The notes: generated from the sequence alone by a model not told the origin. 64,000 bases of DNA from Pseudomonas gingeri (GCF_013386165.1 NZ_JACAOS010000003.1:538343-602342), one strand, 5' to 3'. Positions 33,877 to 43,009 are shown, counted from the first letter of the stretch. A program made the numbers and translations.

Positions 33877-35232
33877 ATGGGTATGTCGTTATTCGCTCCT
33901 GTGCCCGTGGTGGGCACGCTTGATGTGCAGGTATTGATCAACACCCAGCCACTGTCCCGTTATCAATGGCGGGTGGTGCTGCTGTGTTTTCTGATCGTGT
34001 TTCTCGACGGCCTGGACACGGCGGCCATGGGTTTCATTGCTCCGGCCTTGAGCCAGGACTGGGGCATCGATCGCGCGAGCCTGGGCCCGGTCATGAGTGC
34101 CGCGTTGATCGGCATGGTCTTCGGGGCCTTGGGTTCCGGGCCCTTGGCCGACCGTTTCGGACGCAAAATAGTGCTGGTGGTGGCGGTGTTTCTGTTCGGC
34201 GTGTTCAGTTTACTGTCGGCCTACAGCAGCAATATCGAACAACTGCTGGCCCTGCGTCTGCTGACGGGCCTGGGCCTTGGGGCGGCGATGCCCAACGCTA
34301 CCACGCTGTTGTCCGAATACACCCCGGAGCGACTCAAGTCATTGCTGGTGACCAGCATGTTCTGCGGTTTCAATCTGGGCATGGCCTGCGGCGGGTTTGT
34401 CTCGGCGAAGATGATTCCCCTATTGGGCTGGCACAGCTTGTTGATGCTCGGCGGGATTCTGCCCCTGGTGCTGGCCGTGGTGCTGTTGGTGTGGCTGCCG
34501 GAGTCGGCACGTTTTCTGGTGGTCCGCCAGCGGGGCGTGGAGCGGATTCGCAAGGTGCTGGCACCGATTGCGCCGCTGGAGGTTGCGGCGGCCACTGGCT
34601 TCAGTGTGCCGGAACAAGTGGCGGTGCAGAGCCGCAACGTGTTCAAGGTAATTTTCTCCGGGACCTATAGCGCGGGCACCTTGTTGCTGTGGCTGACCTA
34701 CTTCATGGGCCTGGTGATCGTTTACCTGCTGACCAGCTGGTTGCCGACCCTGCTGCGCGACAGCGGCGCGAGCCTGGAGCAATCGGCATTCATTGGCGCA
34801 TTGTTCCAGTTCGGCGGCGTGCTCAGCGCGGTGGGCGTAGGCTGGGCGATGGACAAATTCAATCCGCACAAGGTGATCGGCACCGCCTATCTGCTGGCGG
34901 GCGTGTTCGCCTGGCTGGTGGGGCAGAGCCTGGGTCATGTCACGGTATTGGCTAGCTTGGTGCTGTTGGCGGGCATGTGCATCAACGGCGCGCAATCGGC
35001 GATGCCCTCGCTGGCTGCGCGGTTCTACCCCACCCAGGGCCGCGCCACCGGCGTGTCGTGGATGCTCGGCATCGGGCGTTTCGGCGCGATTCTGGGGGCC
35101 TGGGCCGGGGCGACATTATTGGGACTAGGCTGGAACTTCGAGCAGGTGCTGACGGCCCTGGTGGTTCCGGCCGTGCTGGCGACACTCGCGGTAGTGATCA
35201 AGGGCATGGTCAGCCATGCGGATGCTACCTGA
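33877..35232 (+). CDS. Aromatic acid:H+ symporter (MFS, PcaK/BenK-like)
   Basis: A 12-helix major-facilitator importer, 451 residues, probably carrying 4-hydroxybenzoate or protocatechuate. LIVFLDGLDTAAMGFIAPAL has the DGxD motif characteristic of the aromatic acid symporter family, and GPLADRFGRK is the MFS loop 2-3 motif. RLLTGLGLGAAMPNATTLLSEYTPERLKS is typical of PcaK relatives. Two starts compete: ATG 33877, and ATG 33883, which is better spaced from AAGGA. It lies 69 bp after pcaG and its end overlaps the upstream frame of pcaB. The exact substrate is inferred from context. Confidence 0.9.
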   Translation: MGMSLFAPVPVVGTLDVQVLINTQPLSRYQWRVVLLCFLIVFLDGLDTAAMGFIAPALSQDWGIDRASLGPVMSAALIGMVFGALGSGPLADRFGRKIVLVVAVFLFGVFSLLSAYSSNIEQLLALRLLTGLGLGAAMPNATTLLSEYTPERLKSLLVTSMFCGFNLGMACGGFVSAKMIPLLGWHSLLMLGGILPLVLAVVLLVWLPESARFLVVRQRGVERIRKVLAPIAPLEVAAATGFSVPEQVAVQSRNVFKVIFSGTYSAGTLLLWLTYFMGLVIVYLLTSWLPTLLRDSGASLEQSAFIGALFQFGGVLSAVGVGWAMDKFNPHKVIGTAYLLAGVFAWLVGQSLGHVTVLASLVLLAGMCINGAQSAMPSLAARFYPTQGRATGVSWMLGIGRFGAILGAWAGATLLGLGWNFEQVLTALVVPAVLATLAVVIKGMVSHADAT

Positions 35233-35272
35233 GGTCACCTCCCTGACTTTTCATGAATCCTGGAGCTGTGGT

Positions 35273-36634
35273 TTGAACAGACCGACGAATCAACTTTTCG
35301 ATGCCTATTTCACCCAGCCGGAGATGCGGGCGATTTTTTCCGATCAGGGGCGGTTGCAGGGCATGCTCGATTTTGAAGCCGCCCTGGCACGCGCCGAAGC
35401 GGGTGCCGGGCTGATTCCCCTGGAGGTGGTGGCCGATATCGAAGCCGTCTGCCAAGCGCCGTTGTTCGATGTCGACGAGCTGGCTGTCGCCATCGGCAAT
35501 GCCGGCAATTCGGCGATCCCGCTGGTCAAGGCGCTGGGCAAAAAGATTGCCGCACGCAACCCGACCGCAGAACGTTATGTGCATATGGGCGCCACCAGCC
35601 AGGACGTGATGGACAGCGGCCTGGTGTTGCAACTGCGTTCAGCCGTCGACCTGCTGGAGCGCGATCTGGCGCGGCTGGCCGACGCGCTCGCCAAGCAAGC
35701 CGCGCGTTACGCGGGCACACCGTTGGCCGGGCGCACCTGGCTGCAACAGGCGACACCGGTGACCCTGGGCATGAAAATCGCCGGTTGGCTGGGGGCTATC
35801 ACCCGTCATCGCCAGCGCCTCGCGGAAATCAAGCCGCGTTTGCTGTGCCTGCAATTCGGCGGGGCCTCCGGCAGCCTGGCAGCCTTGGGCGATCAGGCTT
35901 TGGCGGTGGCTGAAGCCCTGGCCGGTGAATTGAATCTGCACTTGCCCGAGCAGCCTTGGCACACCCAGCGTGATCGGCTGGTGGAGTTCGCCAGTCTGCT
36001 GGGAATGATCGCCGGCAGCCTGGGTAAAGTGGGCCGCGATCTCAGTTTGCTGATGCAGACCGAGGCCGGCGAGGTGTTCGAGCCTGCCGCGCCGGGCAAG
36101 GGCGGCTCCTCGACCATGCCCCACAAGCGCAATCCGGTTGGCGCGGCGGTCATGATCGGCGCGGCGACCCGGGCGCCGGGTTTGGTGGCGACGATGTTCA
36201 CCGCGATGGTCCAGGAGCATGAGCGCAGCCTCGGCCTGTGGCATGCCGAATGGGACACCTTGCCGGAGCTGTGTTGCCTGGTGTCCGGCTCGCTGCAACA
36301 GGCGTTGCAGGTGGTGCCCGGCTTGGAAGTCGACACCGGGCGCATGCTACGCAATCTTGAGTTGACCAAGGGCCTGGTGCTGGCGGAAGCCCTGAGCATC
36401 GCCCTGGCCCAGCGCATCGGCCGGGATGCGGCGCACCATCTGATCGAACAATGCTGCCGCCGCGCGGTGGAGCAGGGCGAGCATCTGCGTCAGGTGCTCG
36501 GGGCCGAGCCGCAAGTGGCCGCGCAACTGTCCGCCGAGGCGCTGGATCGCCTGCTCGACCCGGCCCATTACCTGGGGCAGTCACAACGCTGGGTCCAGCG
36601 TGCGCTGGCCGAACATCACGCCTTGAAACCTTAG
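35273..36634 (+). CDS. pcaB: 3-carboxy-cis,cis-muconate cycloisomerase
   Basis: Lactonises 3-carboxy-cis,cis-muconate to 4-carboxymuconolactone. The 453-residue member of the fumarase/aspartase superfamily has NQLFDAYFTQPEMRAIFSDQGRLQGMLDFEAALARAEA at its N terminus and the superfamily signature GKGGSSTMPHKRNPVGAAVM. GATSQDVMDSGL is the second conserved block. The start is taken at TTG 35273, with TGGAG eight bases upstream, because known PcaB proteins begin at this point; the ATG at 35216 lies inside the transporter gene and would add 19 foreign residues. The next gene is pcaC, 14 bp on; the usual pcaD is absent between them. Confidence 0.93.
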   Translation: MNRPTNQLFDAYFTQPEMRAIFSDQGRLQGMLDFEAALARAEAGAGLIPLEVVADIEAVCQAPLFDVDELAVAIGNAGNSAIPLVKALGKKIAARNPTAERYVHMGATSQDVMDSGLVLQLRSAVDLLERDLARLADALAKQAARYAGTPLAGRTWLQQATPVTLGMKIAGWLGAITRHRQRLAEIKPRLLCLQFGGASGSLAALGDQALAVAEALAGELNLHLPEQPWHTQRDRLVEFASLLGMIAGSLGKVGRDLSLLMQTEAGEVFEPAAPGKGGSSTMPHKRNPVGAAVMIGAATRAPGLVATMFTAMVQEHERSLGLWHAEWDTLPELCCLVSGSLQQALQVVPGLEVDTGRMLRNLELTKGLVLAEALSIALAQRIGRDAAHHLIEQCCRRAVEQGEHLRQVLGAEPQVAAQLSAEALDRLLDPAHYLGQSQRWVQRALAEHHALKP

Positions 36635-36648
36635 AAGAGGATCCTGAA

Positions 36649-37035
36649 ATGGACGAACAGCAACGTTACGAAGCGGGCATGAAAGTGCGCCGCGAAGTGC
36701 TCGGCGATGCCCACGTGGATCGCAGCCTGGAAAAGCTCACGCCCTTCAATGGCGAATTCCAGGAGATGATTACCCGGCATGCCTGGGGGGATATCTGGAC
36801 CCGTCCCGGCCTGCCGCGCCACACCCGCAGTCTGATCACCATCGCCATGTTGATCGGCATGAACCGTGAGGGTGAGTTGCGCCTGCACTTGCGCGCTGCG
36901 AAAAACAACGGCGTGACCCGCGACGAGATCAAGGAGGTGTTGATGCAGAGCGCGATCTATTGCGGCATTCCGGCGGCCAACGCCACGTTCCATCTGGCCG
37001 AAGCGGTCTGGGAGGAGATGGATACGCCGTCGTGA
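36649..37035 (+). CDS. pcaC: 4-carboxymuconolactone decarboxylase
   Basis: Decarboxylates 4-carboxymuconolactone to beta-ketoadipate enol-lactone. The 128-residue protein is full length for PcaC: MKVRREVLGDAHVDRSLEK, then FQEMITRHAWGDIWTRPGLPRHTRSLITIAMLIGMNREGELRLHLRAAKNNGVTRDEIKEVLMQ, the complete CMD core. GAAGAGG lies about ten bases before the ATG. It ends the pca operon. The enol-lactone it makes needs PcaD, which is not encoded in this window. Confidence 0.95.
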   Translation: MDEQQRYEAGMKVRREVLGDAHVDRSLEKLTPFNGEFQEMITRHAWGDIWTRPGLPRHTRSLITIAMLIGMNREGELRLHLRAAKNNGVTRDEIKEVLMQSAIYCGIPAANATFHLAEAVWEEMDTPS

Positions 37036-37182
37036 GGTATTGCAATAACCTTGGCCATGTCACCGTAGAGGCTGTGCTTCAAACGCTTGTTAGGTGAGCG
37101 GTGTCTCGCAGTACTTGCGGTTGAGGAAAAGAATCCTGTGGTTCATAGTCTTTGGCCCGCTGGCATCTATGGATTGGAAAAA

Positions 37183-38160
37183 ATGTCCGTTTCTGGAAGC
37201 TACTTGAGTCAATTGGCCTTGGCTGTATTGCTCTGCTTGTCTGCGGCGATGGCGCAGGCAGCGGGCATAAAGATCGTTCAGATTCCATCCGATACCCGCG
37301 GTCCGGCCTTGAAGGCGATTATATGGACGCCCTGCGCTGAAACAGCAGGAGACGTAGCGATGGGACCTTTTGTTTTGAAGGGGCGGCGCGACTGTCCGGT
37401 AGTGGGTAAGCAGCTACCGCTGGTGGTGATTTCCCATGGCCACGGCGGCTCTTTCCTTGATCACCATGATCTGGCCGAGACACTGGCCGATGCCGGTTTC
37501 ATCGTGGCGGCGATCAATCATCCCGGTGACACCTTTTCTGATATGAGCCACGGGACTGATATTGATCCATTCGTTGAACGGCCGACCGATATCAAGCGCC
37601 TGATTGACTATATGTTGCGCGCCGCACCGGACGCTGCCAGGATCGACCCGCAGCGGATCGGGTTCTTCGGGTTTTCACGCGGTGGTTACACCGGCCTTGT
37701 ACTGGCGGGTGGCAATCCGGATTTCCTCAATGCCAACGTACCTTGCCCCGATCCGGCACTGACCATTTGCCAACAACTGCGTAACAAGGATGTCCCCACC
37801 CAGCCGTTGACCCATGATCCACGGATCAAGGCCTTTGTGTTGGCGGATCCGCTCAACGAGTTTCCAAACCCTGGCAACCTGACGAATGTGAAAGCACCGA
37901 TTCAGCTTTGGGCATCGCAGTTTGGCGGCGATGGCGTGCTGCCTGAAACCACGCCTGCGCTCGCCAACGCACTTGCGCAAAAACCGGAATTGAACCTGGT
38001 TTCCGGCGCTGCGCATTTTGCCTTTTTTGCCCCTTGTTCCGCGATATTGCAGCAAGACTCGCCGCAGATCTGTATCGATGGGAACGGATTTGATCGTGTC
38101 GCCTTTCACAAGCGGCTTAACGAAAAAGCGCTGAATTTTTTTGCAACGCATCTCCGTTAA
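37183..38160 (+). CDS. Secreted dienelactone-hydrolase-like alpha/beta hydrolase
   Basis: A 325-residue exported hydrolase. A signal peptide (YLSQLALAVLLCLSAAMAQA) is followed by LPLVVISHGHGGSFLDHHDLAETLADAGFIVAAINHPGDT and the nucleophile elbow GFFGFSRGGYTG (GxSxG). The acidic residue is probably in the QFGGDGVLPET region, and the His is in SGAAHFAFF. This resembles bacterial predicted dienelactone hydrolases/acetylhydrolases. It follows pcaC by 147 bp, but export makes it a poor substitute for cytosolic PcaD. The ATG at 37183 is chosen at the signal peptide. The native substrate is unknown. Confidence 0.78.
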   Translation: MSVSGSYLSQLALAVLLCLSAAMAQAAGIKIVQIPSDTRGPALKAIIWTPCAETAGDVAMGPFVLKGRRDCPVVGKQLPLVVISHGHGGSFLDHHDLAETLADAGFIVAAINHPGDTFSDMSHGTDIDPFVERPTDIKRLIDYMLRAAPDAARIDPQRIGFFGFSRGGYTGLVLAGGNPDFLNANVPCPDPALTICQQLRNKDVPTQPLTHDPRIKAFVLADPLNEFPNPGNLTNVKAPIQLWASQFGGDGVLPETTPALANALAQKPELNLVSGAAHFAFFAPCSAILQQDSPQICIDGNGFDRVAFHKRLNEKALNFFATHLR

Positions 38161-38167
38161 CGTAAAG

Positions 38168-38195
38168 GGGGTTGGAGCCGAATGGCCCCAATCCC
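38168..38195. terminator. Possible bidirectional terminator hairpin
   Basis: Between the converging hydrolase and amidase genes, GGGGTTGGAGCC pairs with GGCCCCAATCCC over 12 positions with one mismatch and one wobble around a GAAT loop. No strong U-run follows on either strand. Confidence 0.35.
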
Positions 38196-38202
38196 ACCCG
38201 AA

Positions 38203-39918
38203 TTACTGTTTGCCAGCCACCAACGCCGGAGTGCGCGGCGGGATCAGGCGCTGGGTCCCGGTAGATTCGAATGCCGAAGCCAGGTGAAGCAGGGCTGAGT
38301 CGTCATAGGCACGGCCGGCGAAGGTCAGGCCGACCGGCATGCCGATATCCGCCATGACGCCCATCGGCACCGTGACGGTGGGCACACCCAGATGGCGGAT
38401 GGCGAGGTTGCCGTTGGCGACCCAGATGCCGTTGCTCCAGGCGATATCCGCCGACTGCGGATTGACATCGGCGTCCGCCGGGCCGACATCGGCCACCGTC
38501 GGGAAGAGCACCGCGTCGAGCCCCAGGCGATCCATCCACTCTTCAAGATCGATGCGACGGGTTTGTTCAAGTCCACGCAGCCCGTCAGGCAGCGTACTGA
38601 TCTCGTTCCATGGGGTGATGCCACGCTCGGCCATCCGCACATACTCGTCCATGCCAGCGGCCAGGTCGCCTTCGCGGTTGGGCAGGGTGCCGGGGTCGTG
38701 GGGGAAAATCTTCGGCCCGTCCACGTCCACCAGACGATTCAACGCAGGATCGCCGTTGGCCTGCAGGAAGTCATCGAAGGCCCAGGCCGACAGGTCCCAC
38801 AATTCATGGTGCAGGAAGTCCTTGGACACCAGGCCCCGGGTAAACACCGTGGGTGTGCCGGGGCGATCACCCTCGCAATTGGAGACCAGCGGGAAGTCGA
38901 CTTCGACCACTTCGGCTCCCGCTGTTTCGAGTGCCTTGCGCGCGGCCTCCCAGCGATTGATCACCGAAGCGCGGGTGTTGATTCGCTGCCCAGTCGGCCC
39001 GCCGATGCCAGGCGCCTCGCTGGTACCTACATCCGGATCGGCATTGATGAACATGCGCGGTACGCCGAAGCGTTTGCCGGCGAGTGCATCGGCACCGGCC
39101 GCTAGCGCGCCGTAGGACGAGGGGCGCACCGAGGCCACGCTAGGAATCGGCACCCAGGGCTGCAGCCGCCACAGGTCGCCACGGGTGTCGAGGTCCTCGG
39201 CCACCACCACATCGAGCACCTCAAGCAGGTCGGCCATGGTCCTGGCATAAGGCACGACCACGTCCATGGTCGGGGTCAACGGCCAGTTGCCACGTACCGA
39301 AATCACGCCACGGGAAGGGGTATAGGCGCACAAGCCATTGTTTGAGGCCGGTCCGCGTCCGCTCGACCAGGTTTCTTCCGCAAGGCCGAAGGCGGCGAAA
39401 CTGGCGGCGGTGGCCGTGCCGGCGCCGTTCGATGAGCCCGAGGCAAAAGGTGCGGTGAGGTAATCGGCGTTGTAAGGGCTTTCCGCCCGGCCATAGACCC
39501 CGCGCTGCATGCCGCCGTTGGCCATGGGCGGCATATTGGTCTTGCCCAGGCAGATGGCGCCGCCGGCGCGCAGCCGTTCGATGGTGAAGGCATCGCGATG
39601 GGCGATCAGCCTGGCAAAGGCGGGACTGCCGGAGGCGGCGGTAAGGCCCTTGACCAGATAGCTGTCCTTGGCCGTGTAGGGAATGCCATCGAGTGGCCCC
39701 AGGGTTTCGCCCTTGGCGCGGCGGGCGTCGGAGGCCTGCGCTTCCTTGAGGGCATCGGGGTTACGCACCACGACCGCGTTGAGGGCGATAGGCGTCTCGG
39801 GTCCATCGTAGGCTTCTATCCTGGCGAGATAAGCCTGGACCAGCTCGACCGACGTGGTCTGGCCCGATTCGAGCGCAGCACGCAGCTGGGCAATGGAAAC
39901 TTCGGTTACTTCGATCAT
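38203..39918 (-). CDS. Amidase signature family hydrolase
   Basis: A 571-residue amidase. The Ser-cisSer-Lys machinery is visible: Lys in GIPYTAKDSYLVKG, the Gly/Ser-rich loop FASGSSNGAGTATAASFAAFGL, and the nucleophile region ETWSSGRGPASNNG. This last block is diverged from the usual TDTGGS sequence, so activity and substrate are uncertain. SRGVISVRGNWPLTPTMDVVVPYARTMADLLEVLDV and a C-terminal VPTVTVPMGVMADIGMPVGLTFAGRAYDD complete the family. There is no signal peptide from ATG 39918, although the frame is open to 40161. Relatives act on aliphatic, aryl or acyl-amino amides. It is transcribed alone, 88 bp after a small membrane protein gene. Confidence 0.82.
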   Translation of the reverse strand: MIEVTEVSIAQLRAALESGQTTSVELVQAYLARIEAYDGPETPIALNAVVVRNPDALKEAQASDARRAKGETLGPLDGIPYTAKDSYLVKGLTAASGSPAFARLIAHRDAFTIERLRAGGAICLGKTNMPPMANGGMQRGVYGRAESPYNADYLTAPFASGSSNGAGTATAASFAAFGLAEETWSSGRGPASNNGLCAYTPSRGVISVRGNWPLTPTMDVVVPYARTMADLLEVLDVVVAEDLDTRGDLWRLQPWVPIPSVASVRPSSYGALAAGADALAGKRFGVPRMFINADPDVGTSEAPGIGGPTGQRINTRASVINRWEAARKALETAGAEVVEVDFPLVSNCEGDRPGTPTVFTRGLVSKDFLHHELWDLSAWAFDDFLQANGDPALNRLVDVDGPKIFPHDPGTLPNREGDLAAGMDEYVRMAERGITPWNEISTLPDGLRGLEQTRRIDLEEWMDRLGLDAVLFPTVADVGPADADVNPQSADIAWSNGIWVANGNLAIRHLGVPTVTVPMGVMADIGMPVGLTFAGRAYDDSALLHLASAFESTGTQRLIPPRTPALVAGKQ

Positions 39919-40006
39919 AGTGTTTTCGCCGACTGCGGAGGGGGGCGTGGTGGGTATTGGCATCACACGAAGGGCTGGAAAATTCAGTAAAACGGATGAA
40001 AAGAGT

Positions 40007-40372
40007 CTACTTACAAAGTTTTCGCAGCACCAGCGAGAGGCTGACGATGACAGCCGCCGCATTGGCGATGCACCCGGCGATATGGATATAGCCCCAATGC
40101 CCACCCATGGCCGAAACCAGATGATTGATCCCGAGAAAAACCGACAGGGCACCGGTTGCAAAGATCAGGTTATATAAGGAGTCGATGGCGCGTGTTCGCA
40201 GTTCATTGAGTATGAACAGTGCGAGAAACATATCGAAGAAGGCAATTTCCCGCTGCCAGCCATTCGCCAGTGGCCAGGCTGTACCGCTGGCCATGAATTC
40301 GGGTGCTACCAGATGTGCGATGGAACTTACGAAAGCGCCGGTCGCCCATAGGATCAAATAAATTCTGTTCAA
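40007..40372 (-). CDS. Small four-helix membrane protein
   Basis: A protein of about 121 residues with four hydrophobic segments: YLILWATGAFVSSIAHLV, EIAFFDMFLALFILNEL, LIFATGALSVFLGINHLVSAMGG and IAGCIANAAAVIVSLSLVLRKL. No domain was recognised. The only start compatible with the whole first helix is TTG 40372, without a ribosome site, so the N terminus is uncertain. Several His and charged residues inside the helices may be functional. It sits between the amidase and transsulfuration genes. Confidence 0.55.
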   Translation of the reverse strand: MNRIYLILWATGAFVSSIAHLVAPEFMASGTAWPLANGWQREIAFFDMFLALFILNELRTRAIDSLYNLIFATGALSVFLGINHLVSAMGGHWGYIHIAGCIANAAAVIVSLSLVLRKLCK

Positions 40373-40416
40373 TATGATGTGCTCGAAGCAATCAGTTTTT
40401 CTGGATCATATCGAGC

Positions 40417-40448
40417 CGAAGGCCGCCCTGCATAGCTGGCGGCCTTCG
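40417..40448 (-). terminator. 11-bp perfect stem after the transsulfuration operon
   Basis: CGAAGGCCGCC (40417-40427) and GGCGGCCTTCG (40438-40448) form a perfect stem with a 10-nt loop, ten bases past the stop of the cystathionine gamma-lyase-type gene. No U-run follows, so it may act with Rho or as a stabilising hairpin. Confidence 0.55.
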
Positions 40449-40457
40449 TTGTATGAC

Positions 40458-41636
40458 TCAGATCTGCGCCAATGCCTGCGCCAGATCCGCCCGCAGGTCT
40501 TCGACATCCTCGACACCCACCGACAACCGCACCAGCCCATCGCCGATACCGAGTTGCGCGCGGATGTCCGCTGGGATGCTGGCGTGGGTCATGATCGCCG
40601 GGTGTTCGATCAGGCTTTCGACACCCCCCAGGCTCTCGGCCAGGGCGAAGATCTCTACGCTTTCCAGGAAGCGCTTGGCACCGGCCAGATCGCTTTTCAG
40701 ATCAACCGAAATCATCCCGCCGAAACCACGCATTTGCCGGCGCGCCAGTTCGTGCTGTGGGTGTGACGGCAGGCCCGGATAATAAACGCGCGCCACCTGC
40801 GGCTGACGCTCCAGCCAGGTCGCCAGGTCCAGGGCGTTGCTGCAATGGCGCTCCATGCGCAGCGCCAGGGTCTTCACGCCGCGCAGGGTGAGGAACGCGT
40901 CAAATGGACCGGCGATTGCCCCCACCGAGTTCTGCAAAAAGCCCAGGCGCTCGGCGAGCTCGGGGTTTTGCCCGACCACGGCAATGCCACCGATCACGTC
41001 GGAGTGACCGTTGAGGTATTTGGTCGTCGAGTGCACCACGATGTCGAAACCCAGCTCCAGCGGCCGCTGGATCCACGGGCTGGCAAAGGTGTTGTCGGCC
41101 ACGCAGATGATGCCGCGGTCACGGCAGAGGCGGGCGATGGCGGCCAGGTCGCTGAGGCTGAGCAGGGGATTGCTCGGTGTTTCGACCCAGACCATCCGCG
41201 TATTGTCTTGCAGAGAGGCTTCGAAGGCGTTGAGGTCCGTCAGGTCGACATAGCTGAAGCTGTGCCCGGCGCTGCGTTGGCGGACCTTGTCGAACAGGCG
41301 GAAGGTGCCGCCATAGAGGTCATTGCCGGAGACCACATGGGAGCCGGCGTCGAGCAATTCGAGGACGGTGGAAATCGCTGCCAGCCCGGAGGCAAAGGCG
41401 AAGGCCGCAGTGCCGCCTTCCAGGTCCGCCACGCAGCGCTCCAGGGCGAAACGCGTCGGGTTGTGCGAACGTCCGTAGTCGAAGCCCTTGTGCACCCCGG
41501 GGCTCTCTTGCAGATAGGTGGAGTTGGCGTAGATCGGCGGCATCAGCGCCCCGGTGGTCGGGTCCGGCGACTGCCCGGCATGGATGACACGGGTAGAGAA
41601 GGCGTGGGGTGCGGCGGACTTGTCGTGTTGACTCAT
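40458..41636 (-). CDS. Cystathionine gamma-lyase/gamma-synthase family PLP enzyme
   Basis: A 392-residue Cys/Met-metabolism PLP enzyme. FSTRVIHAGQSPDPTTGALMPPIY is the family N terminus, GLAAISTVLELLDAGSHVVSGNDLYGGT the cofactor cradle, and DIVVHSTTKYLNGHSDVIGG holds the PLP-binding Lys. Paired with a cystathionine beta-synthase gene that overlaps its start by 4 bp, it most likely acts as cystathionine gamma-lyase, releasing cysteine, ammonia and 2-oxobutyrate in reverse transsulfuration. The two-gene order is the same as in P. aeruginosa (from memory). Gamma-synthase activity cannot be excluded from sequence alone. Confidence 0.88.
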   Translation of the reverse strand: MSQHDKSAAPHAFSTRVIHAGQSPDPTTGALMPPIYANSTYLQESPGVHKGFDYGRSHNPTRFALERCVADLEGGTAAFAFASGLAAISTVLELLDAGSHVVSGNDLYGGTFRLFDKVRQRSAGHSFSYVDLTDLNAFEASLQDNTRMVWVETPSNPLLSLSDLAAIARLCRDRGIICVADNTFASPWIQRPLELGFDIVVHSTTKYLNGHSDVIGGIAVVGQNPELAERLGFLQNSVGAIAGPFDAFLTLRGVKTLALRMERHCSNALDLATWLERQPQVARVYYPGLPSHPQHELARRQMRGFGGMISVDLKSDLAGAKRFLESVEIFALAESLGGVESLIEHPAIMTHASIPADIRAQLGIGDGLVRLSVGVEDVEDLRADLAQALAQI

Positions 41637-43009
41637 GCCAGGGATCTCCGTAAGTGGTTGAGCAGGTCGACGCGGGTAATCAGGCCGTGAAAGCCCGAGG
41701 CGTCAGCGATAATTGCCACCAGCCCGCGATCCAGTTCCGCCTGCAGTTCAGCCAGGCTGGCAGCGGGGGCCAGGGTTTGCAGTTTGTCGGTCATGACGCT
41801 GGCCACGCTCAGGCGAAAGTGTGCCGCGTCGTCATGCATGCCCAGGAGGATATCCGATTCGTCGATCACGCCCACCAGCTGTTGGCCGTCCACCAGCACC
41901 GGCAGTTGCGACACATCCGCCAGGCGCATGCGCTGGAAGGCGGTGAGCAGGGTGTCGTCCGGACCCACGCTGATCACCCGGCCGTCCTCGAAGCGTCGGG
42001 CGATCAGGTCACGCAGGTCGCCGTAGCGCTTGTACTTCAGCAGGCCCTGGTCGTTCATCCACTGGTCGTTGTAGACCTTGGACAGGTAACGGGTGCCGGT
42101 GTCGCAGACGAAGGTGACGACACGTTTGGGCTCGGTCTGCTCGCGGCAATAGCGTAGCGCGGCGGCGAGCAGGGTACCGGTCGAAGAGCCGCCGAGAATG
42201 CCTTCGGCGCGCAGCAATTGGCGGGCATGGTCGAAGCTTTCTTCGTCGCTGATCGAATACGCGTGGCGCACGCTGGACAGGTCGGCAATCGAGGGAATGA
42301 AGTCTTCGCCGATGCCTTCCACGGCCCAGGAGCCGGCGGTGTCGACGATGCCGCTGCGGCTGTATTCGGCCATCACCGAGCCGAGCGGATCGGCCAGGAC
42401 CATGGCCAGGTCGGGTTGCACGCGTTGGAAGAAACGGGTCAGGCCGGTCAAGGTGCCGGCCGAACCGACGCCGACGACGATGGCGTCGACATCGTGCTGG
42501 GTCTGTGCCCAGATCTCGGGCGCTGTACTGGTTTCATGGGCCAGCGGGTTGGCCGGATTGTTGAACTGATCGGCGAAGAACGCGTCGGGAATATCCCGCG
42601 CCAGCCGCGCGGCGACGTCCTGGTAATACTCGGGATGGCCCTTGCCGACATCGGAGCGGGTGATATGCACCTCGGCACCCATGGCCTTGAGGTGCAGGAC
42701 CTTTTCGGTGGACATCTTGTCGGGGACCACCAGCACCACCCGGTAGCCCTTGGCCCGGCCCACCAGGGCCAAGCCGAGACCGGTGTTGCCGGCAGTCGCT
42801 TCGACGATGGTGCCGCCGGGGCGCAGGCGCCCGTCGCGCTCGGCCGCATCGATCATCGCCAGACCAATACGGTCCTTGATCGAGCCACCGGGGTTTTGCG
42901 ATTCAAGCTTGAGGAACAACGTGCACGGGCCGGTATCGAAGCGGCTGACGCGCACCAGCGGCGTATTACCGATCAGTTCGAGTACGGCGGGGCGGGAGTT
43001 GTTCGGCAT
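41633..43009 (-). CDS. Cystathionine beta-synthase
   Basis: Condenses homocysteine and serine to cystathionine. The 458-residue protein has the fold-type II PLP domain: ESQNPGGSIKDRIGLAMI with the PLP Lys, GTIVEATAGNTGLGLAL, VVGVGSAGTLTGLTRFF and GGSSTGTLLAAALRY. It then carries two CBS domains (about 340-455: ISVGPDDTLLTAFQRMRLADVSQLPVLVDGQ and LSVASVMTDKLQTLAPAASLAELQAEL) and lacks the N-terminal heme domain of the human enzyme. It heads the reverse-transsulfuration operon and overlaps the next gene by 4 bp. The O-acetylserine sulfhydrylase group is the alternative, but CBS domains and the neighbour favour this call. Confidence 0.9.
   Translation of the reverse strand: MPNNSRPAVLELIGNTPLVRVSRFDTGPCTLFLKLESQNPGGSIKDRIGLAMIDAAERDGRLRPGGTIVEATAGNTGLGLALVGRAKGYRVVLVVPDKMSTEKVLHLKAMGAEVHITRSDVGKGHPEYYQDVAARLARDIPDAFFADQFNNPANPLAHETSTAPEIWAQTQHDVDAIVVGVGSAGTLTGLTRFFQRVQPDLAMVLADPLGSVMAEYSRSGIVDTAGSWAVEGIGEDFIPSIADLSSVRHAYSISDEESFDHARQLLRAEGILGGSSTGTLLAAALRYCREQTEPKRVVTFVCDTGTRYLSKVYNDQWMNDQGLLKYKRYGDLRDLIARRFEDGRVISVGPDDTLLTAFQRMRLADVSQLPVLVDGQQLVGVIDESDILLGMHDDAAHFRLSVASVMTDKLQTLAPAASLAELQAELDRGLVAIIADASGFHGLITRVDLLNHLRRSLA

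Noticed and set aside
37183..38160. Alpha/beta hydrolase after pcaC considered as the missing PcaD
   Set aside because: It has a clear export signal and a dienelactone-hydrolase/acetylhydrolase-like sequence, whereas PcaD is cytosolic and of a different subfamily; the 147-bp gap also separates it from the operon.
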